DNA of 64,000 nt, taken from NCBI RefSeq assembly GCF_001598355.1, contig NZ_BCYU01000008.1, positions 17,552 through 81,551 of the forward strand. Reading direction: 5' to 3'. The position numbers and the translations under genes were made by a program. This DNA comes from Sphingomonas asaccharolytica NBRC 15499 (GTDB lineage Bacteria > Pseudomonadota > Alphaproteobacteria > Sphingomonadales > Sphingomonadaceae). How positions within the stretch are numbered: position 1 is the stretch's first letter; every line of letters starts with the position of its first letter. Positions 48,361 to 58,222 of this stretch are shown here, in pieces. The notes beneath the pieces were generated by a model. That model worked only from the letters and a program-made list of their open reading frames with translations. It searched no databases and was not told the origin of the DNA.

Positions 48361-48373
48361 GTTGCGGATCAAG

Positions 48374-49561
48374 TCAAGCGAGCGGCAGGACGTCCACAGT
48401 ATCGCCGATAGCGGCTGGCGGTGCGTGTGGCGGACGGACGATCAGGCAGGTCGCTCGCGCGAGTGTCGCCAGCATCGAACTGTCTTGTATGGCGGCGGCC
48501 GAGACGCGGCCATCGGCCAACGTTGCGCGCAGATAATCCTGGCGGCGGTCGTTGGCGGGAAGGGGGGCAGAGAGCTCCGCGCGAAGCATCCGCGGCAACG
48601 GATCGGCCGCGCCTGCCATCGCGGCGATCAATGGCCGCAGGAAGAGAGTGGCGGTAACGAATGCCGATACGGGGTTGCCTGGCAGACCCAGCATTATCGT
48701 CTCGCCGAGGCGGCCCGCGAGCATCGGCTTGCCCGGCCGGATCGCGATCCGCCAGAAATCGACCGCTCCGCCTGCCGCTTCGAGCGCCGGGCGTACCAGA
48801 TCGTGATCGCCGACCGACGCGCCGCCGGTCGTGATGATAATATCGGCATGCGCGCCGGAGAACGCCGCGACGAGAGCGTCGAGCCGGTCGGGGATGATCC
48901 CTGCTACCGTCACGTCGACCGGCAGATCGGCGAGCATCGCCGCCAGCATCGCGCTATTGCCTTCGGGCAGTGCGAGCGGGTCGTCGCTGGCGGTGCCCGG
49001 CGCGATGAGTTCGTCGCCGGTCGCCATGATAGCGACGCGCAAACGGCGATTGACGGTGAGTGCGCCATGCCCGCCGGTCGCCGCGAGCGCGATCGCGGCG
49101 GGTGTCAGACGGGTGCCAGCGTCGATCAGCACCGCACCCCGCTCGAAATCGAGTCCCCTGCGCCGCACACTCGCGCCGCAGCGCGGCGGCCCCTCGCCGG
49201 CGAGGACCAGTGTGTCACCGGCGCGCTCGGCTTCTTCCTGAACAAGCACGCTGTCGGCCCCCGCGGGCATGGCCGCGCCGGTGAAGATCCGCACCGCCCC
49301 TCCGCGCCCGATCGAACCGCCAAAAGCGCTTCCCGCCGCGCTTTCGCCGATCACGCGCCAAGGACCAGGCAAGTCGTCGAAGCGGATCGCATAGCCGTCC
49401 ATCGACGACAGATCGGCACCGGGCTGCGCGCGCAGGGCGATGACCGGCTCGGCAGTCCATCGCCCCGCTGCCGCGGCGAGCGACACGTATTCGGTTGCGA
49501 CATTCGGCGCCATCGCAAACAATCGGGCTTGGGCATCGGCGACGGGGAGCAGTGGAGTCAT
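48374..49561 (-). CDS. moeA: Molybdopterin molybdenumtransferase MoeA
   Basis: The 395-aa enzyme inserts molybdate into adenylated molybdopterin. LSSMDGYAIR near residue 52, MPAGADSVLVQEE near 98, IITTGGASVGDHDLVRP near 240 and RPGKPMLAG with LGLPGNPVS near 275-300 are characteristic. It lies upstream of lexA on the same strand, so it may be transcribed with or through the lexA operator region. A SnoaL-like gene and moaC precede it. Confidence 0.94.
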   Translation of the reverse strand: MTPLLPVADAQARLFAMAPNVATEYVSLAAAAGRWTAEPVIALRAQPGADLSSMDGYAIRFDDLPGPWRVIGESAAGSAFGGSIGRGGAVRIFTGAAMPAGADSVLVQEEAERAGDTLVLAGEGPPRCGASVRRRGLDFERGAVLIDAGTRLTPAAIALAATGGHGALTVNRRLRVAIMATGDELIAPGTASDDPLALPEGNSAMLAAMLADLPVDVTVAGIIPDRLDALVAAFSGAHADIIITTGGASVGDHDLVRPALEAAGGAVDFWRIAIRPGKPMLAGRLGETIMLGLPGNPVSAFVTATLFLRPLIAAMAGAADPLPRMLRAELSAPLPANDRRQDYLRATLADGRVSAAAIQDSSMLATLARATCLIVRPPHAPPAAIGDTVDVLPLA

Positions 49562-49623
49562 CGCTTACGTCATGCCACAGCCCATCGCCTCCCCGCCAGC
49601 GCTTCGCCGCGCGATGAACCCTG

Positions 49624-50103
49624 TCAGCCAGCTGGATGCGGCTTGACGCCCGACCAAGTCCAGGCCTTGATCTTCCAGCCTGCTTTGCCTTTCGACAGAA
49701 CGAAGGTCATCTCGCCTTCCTCGGCGGTCCGCGCGCCTTTTTCCCGGTAGGCATAGACAGTCGGAATGATGACATAGGCCCTGGCACCGTCGATTTCGCG
49801 GCGCGTCGGAGCGCCGTATTTGACCGATCCGTCAGATACGCCGCTTGCTTTCGCGTGCTTGTCGTAATCGGCCGCCCACAGTTGGGGCGCCTTGGGGCCA
49901 ACCCACAGGTGCGGAGCGAATTCGTCGATGATCGACACGTCGCCTTGGACATATGCGGCATAAGCCGATTTGGTGTCGCCGGTGTTGAAGCCGTCGATGA
50001 ACTGACGAATCGGCTTGGTCAGATCGCTATCGGCTGCGGGTGCTGCGGCCGTGACCGGCGCGATCAGCAATGCTGCCAGCGGCAGCAGGAACAGCTTTTT
50101 CAT
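49624..50103 (-). CDS. Exported SnoaL/NTF2-like protein
   Basis: A 159-aa protein with a signal peptide (MKKLFLLPLAALLIAPVTAAA) and an NTF2-like cone fold: FIDGFNTGDTKSAYAAY, SIIDEFAPHLWVGP and a C-terminal GWKIKAWTWSG strand. The family binds small ligands or acts as a dimer without a fixed function. The ATG at 50103 has GAGGGG upstream; another ATG two codons earlier is less well spaced. Confidence 0.75.
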   Translation of the reverse strand: MKKLFLLPLAALLIAPVTAAAPAADSDLTKPIRQFIDGFNTGDTKSAYAAYVQGDVSIIDEFAPHLWVGPKAPQLWAADYDKHAKASGVSDGSVKYGAPTRREIDGARAYVIIPTVYAYREKGARTAEEGEMTFVLSKGKAGWKIKAWTWSGVKPHPAG

Positions 50104-50204
50104 TGGCATCCCCCCTCGGAATGCACTGAAGGGTGAGCTTGGGGAGACGAGCGGTCAACGCATGCCGGACAAGGTGCTGTGATCTTCCGGAATAGTCCGA
50201 TCGA

Positions 50205-50720
50205 TCAAGGGGCCAGCCAGTCCCCTGACTTGCCGCCGGTCTTCGACAGCAGGCGGACCGAGTCGATCGTCATCGCTTTGTCGATCGCTTTCGCCATGTC
50301 GTAGATTGTCAGCAGCGCGACCGAGACTGCGGTCATCGCCTCCATCTCAACGCCGGTGCGGCCGGTGGTGGTGATCGTCGCGGTCGCGGTCACGCCGTCC
50401 GCATCTACCGATAGGTCGATCGCGGCGCTGGTGATCGGGAGTGGGTGGCAGAGCGGGATCAATTCGCCTGTGCGCTTGGCGGCCATGATGCCGGCGATGC
50501 GGGCGGCGGCGAGGACGTCGCCCTTGGAGACATCGCCCGCGCCGATCGCGGCTGCGGCTTCACGAGACATCGATATGCGTCCGGTCGCGACCGCTCGGCG
50601 CTCGGTTTCCAGCTTGCCGGAAACATCGACCATTCGCGCCGCGCCTGTCTCGTCGAGGTGCGTTAGATTCCCCTCCCGCTCGCGGGAGGGGTTAGGGGAG
50701 GGGGTGTCGCGTTGGGACAT
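50205..50720 (-). CDS. moaC: Cyclic pyranopterin monophosphate synthase MoaC
   Basis: The enzyme forms cPMP, the first cofactor precursor of molybdopterin. It has [35 protein letters not shown] with LIPLCHPLP, and [14 protein letters not shown]. The core starts at about residue 19 of this frame. The only ATG before it is at 50720, inside a palindromic repeat, which adds [17 protein letters not shown]. The next ATG (50633) would cut off conserved residues. So the repeat seems to supply the start codon and 17 extra residues. A non-standard CTA or similar start cannot be excluded. Confidence 0.9.
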   Translation of the reverse strand: MSQRDTPSPNPSREREGNLTHLDETGAARMVDVSGKLETERRAVATGRISMSREAAAAIGAGDVSKGDVLAAARIAGIMAAKRTGELIPLCHPLPITSAAIDLSVDADGVTATATITTTGRTGVEMEAMTAVSVALLTIYDMAKAIDKAMTIDSVRLLSKTGGKSGDWLAP

Positions 50721-50765
50721 GAAAACGACATGCCCTCCCCCGACCCCTCCCGCAAGCGGGAGGGG
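50670..50765. repeat. Palindrome pair (CTCCCG/CGGGAG type) across the moaC start
   Basis: Two stems, CCCCTCCCG-CTCG-CGGGAGGGG at 50670-50691 and CCCCTCCCG-CAAG-CGGGAGGGG at 50744-50765, flank a middle part where GGGGAGGG (50695) can pair with CCCTCCCC (50734). The layout matches the copy between gap and pgk. It ends 3 bp from the trpC stop and covers the first codons of moaC. Confidence 0.88.
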
Positions 50766-50768
50766 AGA

Positions 50769-51557
50769 CTAATCCCCCAGCAACTCTTTGGTCGCCGCGG
50801 CGATATTCTCCGCACGCATCAGGCTCTCGCCGACCAGGAAGCAGTTCACGCCATGCGCGCGCATCGCTTCGAGATCGGCGTGTGAGGTGAGGCCGCTTTC
50901 GGCAACGAAGGTGCATCCCGCCGGCGCCTTGCCGACCAAGTCATAGGTACCAGCGAAGCTGATCGAGAAATCGCGCAGGTCGCGATTGTTCACGCCGATC
51001 AGTCGCGACTGTAGCTTGAGCGCCCGATCGAGTTCCTTCTCGTCATGGACCTCGACCAGCACGTCGAGGCCGCAATCGATCGCCGCCGCCTCGATCTCGG
51101 CCATGCGCGCGTCGTCGAGCGCGGCGACGATGATCAGGATCGCGTCGGCGCCGAGCGCACGGCTCTCATGTGCTTGCCACGGATCGATCATGAAATCCTT
51201 GCGCAACAGCGGCAGCGGCACGGTCTCGTGGATCAATGCGAGATAGGAATCGTCGCCCTGGAAATATTGCTCGTCGGTCAGGACCGACAGGCAAGTGGCA
51301 CCGCCCTTGAGATAAGCAAGCGCGTGTGCCGGCGGATCGAAGTCCTCACGGATCACGCCTTTGGACGGGCTCGCTTTCTTGACCTCGGCGATCAATGCCG
51401 GGCCGCTCTTCGCCTTCTTGTCGAGCGCCTTTCTGAACCCGCGCGGGGTATCGCGGCGGCTGATCATCGCTTCCAGGCTGGCGAGCGACGTTGTCGCTTT
51501 TTTCGCGGCGACTTCAGCGCGCTTGGTTTCGAGGATACGGTCGAGGATATTGGTCAT
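50769..51557 (-). CDS. trpC: Indole-3-glycerol phosphate synthase
   Basis: The 262-aa TIM-barrel enzyme closes the indole ring in tryptophan synthesis. The catalytic Lys is in [13 protein letters not shown], and [11 protein letters not shown] and FVAESGL are conserved phosphate and substrate segments. It is separate from TrpF. The start overlaps the trpD stop (ATGA), so trpG-D-C form one unit. A palindromic repeat follows before moaC. Confidence 0.97.
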   Translation of the reverse strand: MTNILDRILETKRAEVAAKKATTSLASLEAMISRRDTPRGFRKALDKKAKSGPALIAEVKKASPSKGVIREDFDPPAHALAYLKGGATCLSVLTDEQYFQGDDSYLALIHETVPLPLLRKDFMIDPWQAHESRALGADAILIIVAALDDARMAEIEAAAIDCGLDVLVEVHDEKELDRALKLQSRLIGVNNRDLRDFSISFAGTYDLVGKAPAGCTFVAESGLTSHADLEAMRAHGVNCFLVGESLMRAENIAAATKELLGD

Positions 51558-52549
51558 TTATAGGCGATCCAGCAATCGAGCAGCGCGTTGGCAAGACCCT
51601 TGTCGATCGTCTCGGCTGCTTCCTCCGCACCTTCCGTGAGCGTGTCGGCGGCGCCGGCGACGACGAGCGCGGCGGCAGCGTTGATCAGCACGGCATCGCG
51701 ATAGGCGCCATGCTCACCCAGGAGTAGGCGGCGCAACGCGGCGGCGTTATAAGCGGGGTCGCCGCCATGGATCGCAGCAATCGGATGGCGCCGCAGGCCG
51801 GCATCTTCGGGCGTGATATGGCCTGGCAGCGACAGCCGCCCAACGCTGACCGCCACCGTCGGCCCTGCGCCGGACACCTCGTCCAGCCCCTCCTCGCCCG
51901 AGACGACCAGCGCGGCCTCGGTGCCGAGCTGCTCGAGCGCCTCGGCATAGGTATCGGTATAATCGGGCCGCGCGATGCCGATCAGCTGACGCGTGACGTG
52001 CGCGGGGTTGGCGAGCGGGCCCATCAGGTTGAAGATCGTGCGGCGACCGATCCGGCGGCGGATCGGGGTAATGCGCTTCATCGCCGGATGATGGTTGGCG
52101 GCGAACAGGAAGCAGATGCCGAGGTCGTTGAGCGTCGCCTGGGCAAGCGCGCCGGCGCGTTCCATGTCGAGGCCCAGCGCCTCCAGTGTATCAGCGGCAC
52201 CGGCCTTCGAACTCGCGGCCCGGTTGCCATGCTTGGCCACCGGCACGCCGCTTGCCGCGACCACCAGGCTGACCGCGGTCGAGACGTTGAGCGTGTGGTG
52301 GCCATCGCCGCCGGTGCCGCAGACGTCGATTGCGTTGCCCGGCGCGTCGATCGGGATCAGCCGTGCACGCAGCGCGCGCGCGGCTTCGGCGATCTCGATG
52401 CTGGTCTCGCCGCGATTGGTCAGCGCGATGAGGAAGTCGGCGATCGTCTCCTCGGACGTCTTGGCGTCGAGGATGTCGGCGAACGCCTGGGCCGCCGATT
52501 CGCGCGATAGCGGCGTCGAGGGGTCGGGGAGGAGCACGAATTCAGTCAT
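51554..52549 (-). CDS. trpD: Anthranilate phosphoribosyltransferase
   Basis: The 331-aa enzyme transfers phosphoribose from PRPP to anthranilate. [14 protein letters not shown] is the PRPP loop, and [15 protein letters not shown] and the NLMGPLANP segment are characteristic. I use the ATG at 52549 (MTEFVLLPD). Another ATG three codons earlier (52558) lies inside a repeat element. The gap of about 110 bp to trpG is filled by that repeat. Confidence 0.96.
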   Translation of the reverse strand: MTEFVLLPDPSTPLSRESAAQAFADILDAKTSEETIADFLIALTNRGETSIEIAEAARALRARLIPIDAPGNAIDVCGTGGDGHHTLNVSTAVSLVVAASGVPVAKHGNRAASSKAGAADTLEALGLDMERAGALAQATLNDLGICFLFAANHHPAMKRITPIRRRIGRRTIFNLMGPLANPAHVTRQLIGIARPDYTDTYAEALEQLGTEAALVVSGEEGLDEVSGAGPTVAVSVGRLSLPGHITPEDAGLRRHPIAAIHGGDPAYNAAALRRLLLGEHGAYRDAVLINAAAALVVAGAADTLTEGAEEAAETIDKGLANALLDCWIAYK

Positions 52550-52552
52550 TGC

Positions 52553-52644
52553 CGTCATGCCGGACTTGTTCCGGCATCAAGCGCGCAACGACGGCTGGAT
52601 TCCGACATGGCAGGTTGGGCCCCGGAACAAGTCCGGGGTGACGG
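52553..52644. repeat. Palindrome pair between trpG and trpD
   Basis: ATGCCGGA-ACTTG... pairs as ATGCCGGAACAAG-like arms: ATGCCGGACTTGTTCCGGCAT spans 52557-52577, and CCCCGGAACAAGTCCGGGG lies at 52620-52638. Both end in GTCA/TGAC as in the nuo copies, but the stem sequence differs (CCGGACTTGTTCCGG). It occupies nearly the whole gap. Confidence 0.78.
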
Positions 52645-52657
52645 TTAAGCAACCGTT

Positions 52658-53242
52658 TCACGCCAGCGCCTTAGCCTTCAACCCGGCAAGTTCGAGGAAA
52701 TTGGCGAGCAATTGATGGCCATGCTCGGTGGCGATGCTCTCGGGATGGAATTGCACGCCGTGGATCGGCAGGGTCGCGTGGCGGAACCCCATCACGAACC
52801 CGTCTTCGGCACGCGCATTGACGATCAGCTCGGCGGGCACATCCTCGACCACAAGCGAATGATAGCGAGTCGCCTGGAATGGCGAAGGAACGCCCTTGAA
52901 CAAGCCGGTCCCGTCATGGGTGATCGCCGACGTCTTGCCGTGCATCAGCCCGCCGCGCACGACATGCCCGCCGAAATGCCGACCGATCGACTGATGGCCT
53001 AGACAAACGCCGAGCAGCGGCCGTCCCGCTTCGGCCGCAGCGGCGACCAGATCCAGGCTGACCCCGGCTTCGTTTGGGGTGCAGGGACCGGGCGAAATCA
53101 GGAACGCCTCGGCATTGCTCGCCACGGCATCGCGCGCGGTCAGGGCGTCGTTGCGCACGACCTGCACGTCCTGGCCGAGCTCCATCAGATAATGGACCAG
53201 GTTCCAGGTGAAGCTGTCGTAATTGTCGATCACCAAAATCAT
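52658..53242 (-). CDS. trpG: Anthranilate synthase glutamine amidotransferase component
   Basis: The 194-aa class I amidotransferase gives ammonia to Trp[19 protein letters not shown] is the standard N-terminus, the nucleophile Cys lies in [11 protein letters not shown], and the His-Glu pair in GVQFHPESI. The ATG at 53242 is the family start; the frame is open 12 codons further. trpE is not adjacent: a gene on the other strand lies between. Confidence 0.96.
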   Translation of the reverse strand: MILVIDNYDSFTWNLVHYLMELGQDVQVVRNDALTARDAVASNAEAFLISPGPCTPNEAGVSLDLVAAAAEAGRPLLGVCLGHQSIGRHFGGHVVRGGLMHGKTSAITHDGTGLFKGVPSPFQATRYHSLVVEDVPAELIVNARAEDGFVMGFRHATLPIHGVQFHPESIATEHGHQLLANFLELAGLKAKALA

Positions 53243-53386
53243 TGCGGCCCCGCTAGCGCGTTCGCTGCACCGCGACAATCGTCGTTGCGCCCTCGTTTCG
53301 CCGTGTTTCGGCCTGCCAAGCGCTGGAATGATACGGGATCGATCCTATCTGGGGGGCGTTGAAGTGCCCAAAGAAAGGTCGCACCG

Positions 53387-53809
53387 ATGATCCGTACCGC
53401 GTTCGCAGCCCTGGCCTTGCTTGCCGTGCCCATGGGCGCAATGGCGCAGGACAAGCCCGATAAGCAGGTCGATACCGGCCAGCCGGTCAAACGGATCCGC
53501 TCTGTGGTCGTGGAACCCGACCAGAAATGTCCGCCATCCACCGGTGACGAGATCGTTGTGTGCACGACGGTCGACGATCCTTATCGTATCCCCAAAGCGC
53601 TGCGCGGCGCCGGGCCGATCCCACCGGCGCGTCAGGCCTGGACGAATCGCGTCGCTGCCGACGAGCAGACCAGTCGTGAAGCTGCAGGCTTGCCGGATAC
53701 CTGCTCGCCGGTCGGATCAGGCGGTCAGACCGGTTGCGCGCGGTCGGCGGCCCGGGCCTGGGCGGCCGAGCGCCGCGCCAAGGCCAACGGTCAGTCGGAC
53801 GACCAGTAA
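53387..53809 (+). CDS. Exported hypothetical protein
   Basis: A 140-aa product with a clear signal peptide (MIRTAFAALALLAVPMGAMA, cut before QDKP). The mature part is hydrophilic, with CPPSTGDEIVVCTT and a second Cys pair (DTCSPVG, QTGCARS), suggesting two disulfides. DEIVVC plus PYRIPKALRG occurs in similar small exported sphingomonad proteins as far as I recall, without a known role. It lies alone between trpG and trpE on the opposite strand. Confidence 0.75.
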   Translation: MIRTAFAALALLAVPMGAMAQDKPDKQVDTGQPVKRIRSVVVEPDQKCPPSTGDEIVVCTTVDDPYRIPKALRGAGPIPPARQAWTNRVAADEQTSREAAGLPDTCSPVGSGGQTGCARSAARAWAAERRAKANGQSDDQ

Positions 53810-53812
53810 AAC

Positions 53813-55321
53813 CTATTGCCCAAAGCGAGCGTCGCCCGCCCGGGCGATCGCTTCGCGGGCGGCGGCGAGCAGGGCGCCTGCTTTGGCCTCGCACTCGCGC
53901 TGTTCGTAAACCGGGTCGCTGTCGGCGACGATGCCGGCACCGGCCTGGACGTGCATGACGCCGTCCTTGACCACCGCCGTCCTCAGCACGATGCACGAAT
54001 CCATCGAGCCATCGGGCGAGAAATAGCCGACCCCGCCGGCATAAGCGCCGCGCGCCTCCGGCTCGAGTTCGGCAATAACCTGGCACGCGCGGACTTTGGG
54101 CGCGCCCGACACCGTCCCCGCGGGAAACCCTGCGAACAGCGCATCGACCGCGTCCTTGCTGCCGTCGAGTTCGGCGACCACGTTTGAGACTATGTGCATC
54201 ACATGGCTGTACATCTCGATCGTATAGCTGTCGGTGACCTTGACCGTGCCCGGTGCCGCGACGCGGCCGGCGTCGTTGCGGCCGAGATCGAGCAGCATCA
54301 GATGCTCGGCGCGTTCCTTGGGATCGGCGAGCAACGAGCGGCGATTCTCTTCGTCCTCGGTCGCCGATTTGCCGCGCGGGCGCGTGCCGGCGATCGGGCG
54401 GATTGTCACTTCGCCGTCGCGTACGCGCACCAATATCTCGGGACTGGAGCCCGATAGCGCGAAGTCGGGCAAATCGAGGAAATAGAGGAAGGGCGAGGGG
54501 TTCACTCGTCGCAGTGCACGGTAGAGTTCGATCGGCGGCAGCGCGAACGGGGCGGTGAAACGCTGCGCCAGGACGACCTGAAAGATATCGCCGGCCGCGA
54601 TATAGTCCTTCGCCTTCAATACCATCTCGCGATAGGCGCCGTCCGGCAGCACCGGGGTCAGCGTGACCTCTCTCGGGTTGCCACGCGGCGCCGCCGGGAT
54701 CGGCGCGCTCGCCAGCCTGGCGGCGACGCCGTCGATGCGTTCCTCGGCAAGCGCCAGCGCTGCTTCGGGGCTAAGCCCGCTATCGGGCCAGAGCGGCGCC
54801 ACCAGAAACAATTGATCGGCCAGCCGATCGAAGATCAGCACCGTTGTCGGCCGCACGAAGATCATGTCCGGCAAGCCGAGCCCGGGATCCGCGGGGCGGG
54901 GCAAGTCCTCGACCAGCCCGACCGTCTCGTAGCCGAAATAGCCGACCAGACAGGCGAGCGCAGGCGGCAGTTCCGGCGGAACATCGTCCATCCGGCACGA
55001 GGCGACAAGCGAGCGGAATGCCGCCAGCGTGGGCTCCGCGCAAGGCTCGAACGCGGCGCGATCGGTCAGCCAATGGCGGTTGATCGCCGCACGTTCGCCG
55101 TCCGCGCGGAACACCAGATCGGGCGCGAGTCCCAACAGGCTGTGCCGTCCGCGCACCGCGCCGCCCTCGACCGATTCGAGCAGGAAGTCGCCGCGCCCGG
55201 GTTCGATCAGTTTCAGTGCCGCGGCGACCGGAGTCTCGGTGTCCGCGACCTGACGCCGCCAGACCAGGGCGGGGCGTCCGGCCGCGAGCGCGGTCAGCGC
55301 GGCGTCGGCTCCTTCGACCAT
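53813..55321 (-). CDS. trpE: Anthranilate synthase component I
   Basis: The 502-aa enzyme makes anthranilate from chorismate with ammonia from TrpG. The C-terminal chorismate-binding domain has GDIFQVVLAQRF, SPEILVRV, IRPIAGTRPRG and AGTVSGAPKVRA. The N-terminal domain contains LLESVEGG, part of the tryptophan feedback site (LLES). It begins 4 bp after the PpiD-like gene and is probably transcribed with it; no leader peptide is visible. Confidence 0.96.
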   Translation of the reverse strand: MVEGADAALTALAAGRPALVWRRQVADTETPVAAALKLIEPGRGDFLLESVEGGAVRGRHSLLGLAPDLVFRADGERAAINRHWLTDRAAFEPCAEPTLAAFRSLVASCRMDDVPPELPPALACLVGYFGYETVGLVEDLPRPADPGLGLPDMIFVRPTTVLIFDRLADQLFLVAPLWPDSGLSPEAALALAEERIDGVAARLASAPIPAAPRGNPREVTLTPVLPDGAYREMVLKAKDYIAAGDIFQVVLAQRFTAPFALPPIELYRALRRVNPSPFLYFLDLPDFALSGSSPEILVRVRDGEVTIRPIAGTRPRGKSATEDEENRRSLLADPKERAEHLMLLDLGRNDAGRVAAPGTVKVTDSYTIEMYSHVMHIVSNVVAELDGSKDAVDALFAGFPAGTVSGAPKVRACQVIAELEPEARGAYAGGVGYFSPDGSMDSCIVLRTAVVKDGVMHVQAGAGIVADSDPVYEQRECEAKAGALLAAAREAIARAGDARFGQ

Positions 55322-55325
55322 GGCG

Positions 55326-57302
55326 TTATTGCGGCTGGTCGCTGCCGTCGCCGCCCTGGCCGAGCAGGTCGCGGCGCAGCGCGGTAATCGCGGCGTCGTT
55401 CTTCTTCACGCCGACCTTGTTGCGCACAGCGCTGGCGAATTGCTGGCGATATTCGTCTCCCATGCTCGCGCCGAGATCGCCGCGCATCTTGTCGACCAAC
55501 TGGGCATTGCCGGCGGCACTGCCCTTGTCGATCGAGTCGACGACGATGACGAACCAGCCACCTTTGTACGGCGCCTCGACCAGCGACGCGCTGCCCTTGG
55601 GCTTGCTGAATAGCAATACCAACGGGGCAGGCGGCTGCTTGGTCGCGAACAGCTGGGCGCGATTGGCCGACATCGGCTTGGTCGCGTCGAGCTTGATGCC
55701 CGATTCGGCCATCGCCTGGGCGAGCGGGACGCCTTTGTTGACCTTTCCGGTGATCGCGTTGGCGACGTCGCGGGCTGCCTTGACCTGACGGTCGATAACG
55801 ATGTCCTTCTTCACCTGATCAGTGATCGACGCCAGCGGACGTGGGGCGGCGGGAATGACCTTGTCGAGCTTGGCGACTGCGAAGCTGCCGTCCTGGCCGT
55901 ACGGCACCAGCTGGGGATCGTCATCGGCTTCGGATTGGAAGGCGAGCTGATAGAGCGTCGTCTGGTTGGGGTCGGGCTTGACCGGAGTCGCCGCGGTTGG
56001 ATCCGTGCCGTTGGCGGTCAGCGTCGTCGTCGTCTGGACGGTCACGTTGAGCTTGGCCGCGATCTGATCGAGCGTCTGGCGATTGGTGATCGCGTCCTCG
56101 ATCTGGTCGCGCAGCGTCTGTGCGATGGCCGCCAGTTTCTGGTCGGTGAGTTCCTTGGTCAACTCGGGCTTGGCCTGATCGAGCGTCTTGCCCGCGACCT
56201 TGGTGATCTTGTCGAGATGGGCGACCACCCAGCCGAGCGGCGTCTTGACCGGACCAATCACCGCACCCTGCGCCGCGCCGAACACCTGATCGGCCAATGC
56301 GGGCGTCGACTGGCCGGCATAAGCGGTCTTGTTGACGTCGTTGATCGCTGCCGCCTCAAGCCCCAGTGCCTTGGCCGCGGCTTCGATCGCGGTGCCGCCG
56401 CGGACTTTGGCCGCCAGATCGGCGGCGGCTTTCTGGTCCTGCAATACGACTTGCTTCAGTGACCGGTTCTCGCCCGCGTCGAACTTCGCCTTTTGCGCCT
56501 GATAGGCCTTGGCGATCTCGTCATCGGTCGGAGTGGCGCGCTTCTTGAGCTCGTCGAGCGTGATCAACGCGTAACGTGCCGAGCGGCGTTCGGGAATCGT
56601 ATAGCGCGCGACGTTGCGGCTGTAATAAGCGTTCGCTTCGGCGTCGGTGACCGGCGCGCCTGCGGGCATCTTCTTGGTATCGACGAAGGCGACGGTGCCG
56701 TTGCGCTTTTCGAGGAGCATCGAGGCATAGGAGGTCGCCACGCCTGCGGGGCCCTTCAGCTTGTCGGTCGCGTTCGCCGCGATCGGGCCGAGCATCAACT
56801 GGGTCATCAGGTCGCGGCCCATTTGATCGTGGAATTGCTGATCGTTGGACTTCAGCATCGCCAGCAAGCGGTTGTAATTGTCCTTGTCGAACTTGCCGTC
56901 GAGCCCACGGACACCGGGAATGTTGGCGATTTGGTTGTCGATCAACGACTTACCGATGCGGATACCTTGGCTGTGGCCGAACTGTTCCATCGCCATCGAG
57001 GTCAGCCGGCTTTCGAACGGGCCATCGAATCCGCCGCGGCTGATGAACTCCGCCATGGTGAGCTGCGGCGCCTGATTGCGGTACATGTTGAGCATGCCGT
57101 CGGTGGCATTGCGCAGATCAGTCACCGAGATCGTGTCGTTGCCGACAGTTGCGGCGGTCGCGGCGCTTTGTCCGCCCAGCGCGTTCGAGCGCAGGCCGGT
57201 GACGTCGCCCAGCCCGAACGCCACGCCGATCAGGCCGACGACGATCAGCGTGATGAGGGCGCCGATGCGCGAAAAGATGATCTTGCGGAAGAAAGTGAGC
57301 AT
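55326..57302 (-). CDS. PpiD-like membrane-anchored peptidylprolyl isomerase/chaperone
   Basis: A 658-aa protein with one N-terminal membrane helix (about residues 15-33, LITLIVVGLIGVAFGLG), a SurA/PpiD-type N domain (ISRGGFDGPFESRLT), a parvulin-like domain near residues 250-370 (TPLGWVVAHLDKIT) and a long helical C-terminal region. PpiD assists outer-membrane and secreted protein folding at the Sec translocon. It is divergent from tpiA and leads into trpE. Confidence 0.9.
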   Translation of the reverse strand: MLTFFRKIIFSRIGALITLIVVGLIGVAFGLGDVTGLRSNALGGQSAATAATVGNDTISVTDLRNATDGMLNMYRNQAPQLTMAEFISRGGFDGPFESRLTSMAMEQFGHSQGIRIGKSLIDNQIANIPGVRGLDGKFDKDNYNRLLAMLKSNDQQFHDQMGRDLMTQLMLGPIAANATDKLKGPAGVATSYASMLLEKRNGTVAFVDTKKMPAGAPVTDAEANAYYSRNVARYTIPERRSARYALITLDELKKRATPTDDEIAKAYQAQKAKFDAGENRSLKQVVLQDQKAAADLAAKVRGGTAIEAAAKALGLEAAAINDVNKTAYAGQSTPALADQVFGAAQGAVIGPVKTPLGWVVAHLDKITKVAGKTLDQAKPELTKELTDQKLAAIAQTLRDQIEDAITNRQTLDQIAAKLNVTVQTTTTLTANGTDPTAATPVKPDPNQTTLYQLAFQSEADDDPQLVPYGQDGSFAVAKLDKVIPAAPRPLASITDQVKKDIVIDRQVKAARDVANAITGKVNKGVPLAQAMAESGIKLDATKPMSANRAQLFATKQPPAPLVLLFSKPKGSASLVEAPYKGGWFVIVVDSIDKGSAAGNAQLVDKMRGDLGASMGDEYRQQFASAVRNKVGVKKNDAAITALRRDLLGQGGDGSDQPQ

Positions 57303-57469
57303 GGGGCCCGATCGTTAGTCCTGAAAAACGAGCCGACGCTTTAGGGTCCGTGCTCGATTACGGCAATGCCTGAGCACACGCTCGAGCCGCCGCGGCGCGG
57401 CATATCAAGCGCGACGCTTGCGCGGGCTCCCGCGAGCGCTATCGGGGACAAAGAAAAACGGGAGGAACC

Positions 57470-58222
57470 ATGGCACGGCGCAAGCTGATCGCAGGTAATT
57501 GGAAGATGAACGGCAGCCTGGCGGCGCTGGCCGAGCTCGACACCATCGCAACGGCAGCCGCTGCGGCACCCAATGTCGATGTCGCGATTGCCGTCCCGGC
57601 GACGCTGATCGCACCGGCGCATGCGCGCGTGCCATCGCTCGCGATCGGTGCCGAAGACGTGCATGAGGCTGATAGCGGCGCGCATACCGGCTGCGTCTCG
57701 GCGTCGATGGTCAGGGAGGCGGGTGCCGCCTTCACCATCGTCGGCCATTCTGAACGCCGCGGCGACCAGCATGAGACCAGCCATGACGCGTATATGAAAT
57801 CTGCTGCGGCGCATCGCCAGGGCCTGACCGTCATCCTGTGCGTCGGCGAAACCCAGGCCGAGCGCGACGCCGGGCGGGCCGAACGCGTCGTCCAGGCGCA
57901 GATCGAGAAATCCTTGCCCGACGATGCCCATGCCGATTGGCTGACGCTTGCATACGAACCGCGCTGGGCGATCGGCACCGGCTGGACCCCATCCATGGAG
58001 GACATTGCAGCGATGCACGCCATCGCCCGCGCCAAACTGCGTCAGATGATCGGTGACACCGCGCTCGACATGCGGATCCTCTACGGCGGGTCGCTGACCG
58101 GGGCGAACGCCGCCGAAATCCTGGCGCTGGAAAATGTCGACGGCGCGCTGGTCGGCGGCGCCAGCCTGACCGCGGACAAGTTCGTGCCGATCATCGAGGC
58201 CGCCAAGGCGCAGTCGACGTGA
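57470..58222 (+). CDS. tpiA: Triosephosphate isomerase
   Basis: The 250-aa TIM barrel interconverts dihydroxyacetone phosphate and glyceraldehyde 3-phosphate. AGNWKMNGS holds the active Asn and Lys, GHSERRGDQH the His, and LAYEPRWAIGTGW the catalytic Glu and flexible loop. GGSLTGANA and GGASL bind phosphate. GGGAGG stands 9 bp before the ATG. With gap, pgk and the aldolase it completes the lower glycolysis set in this window, though 47 kb away from them. Confidence 0.97.
   Translation: MARRKLIAGNWKMNGSLAALAELDTIATAAAAAPNVDVAIAVPATLIAPAHARVPSLAIGAEDVHEADSGAHTGCVSASMVREAGAAFTIVGHSERRGDQHETSHDAYMKSAAAHRQGLTVILCVGETQAERDAGRAERVVQAQIEKSLPDDAHADWLTLAYEPRWAIGTGWTPSMEDIAAMHAIARAKLRQMIGDTALDMRILYGGSLTGANAAEILALENVDGALVGGASLTADKFVPIIEAAKAQST

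Noticed and set aside
55322..55325. Tryptophan attenuator before trpE
   Set aside because: Only 4 bp separate trpE from the upstream gene; no leader peptide with Trp codons can be placed.
57341..57356. TAGGGTCCGT-CTC sequence shared with 63943 near the window end
   Set aside because: The match is about 14 bp with different flanks; too short to call a repeat without genome-wide counts.
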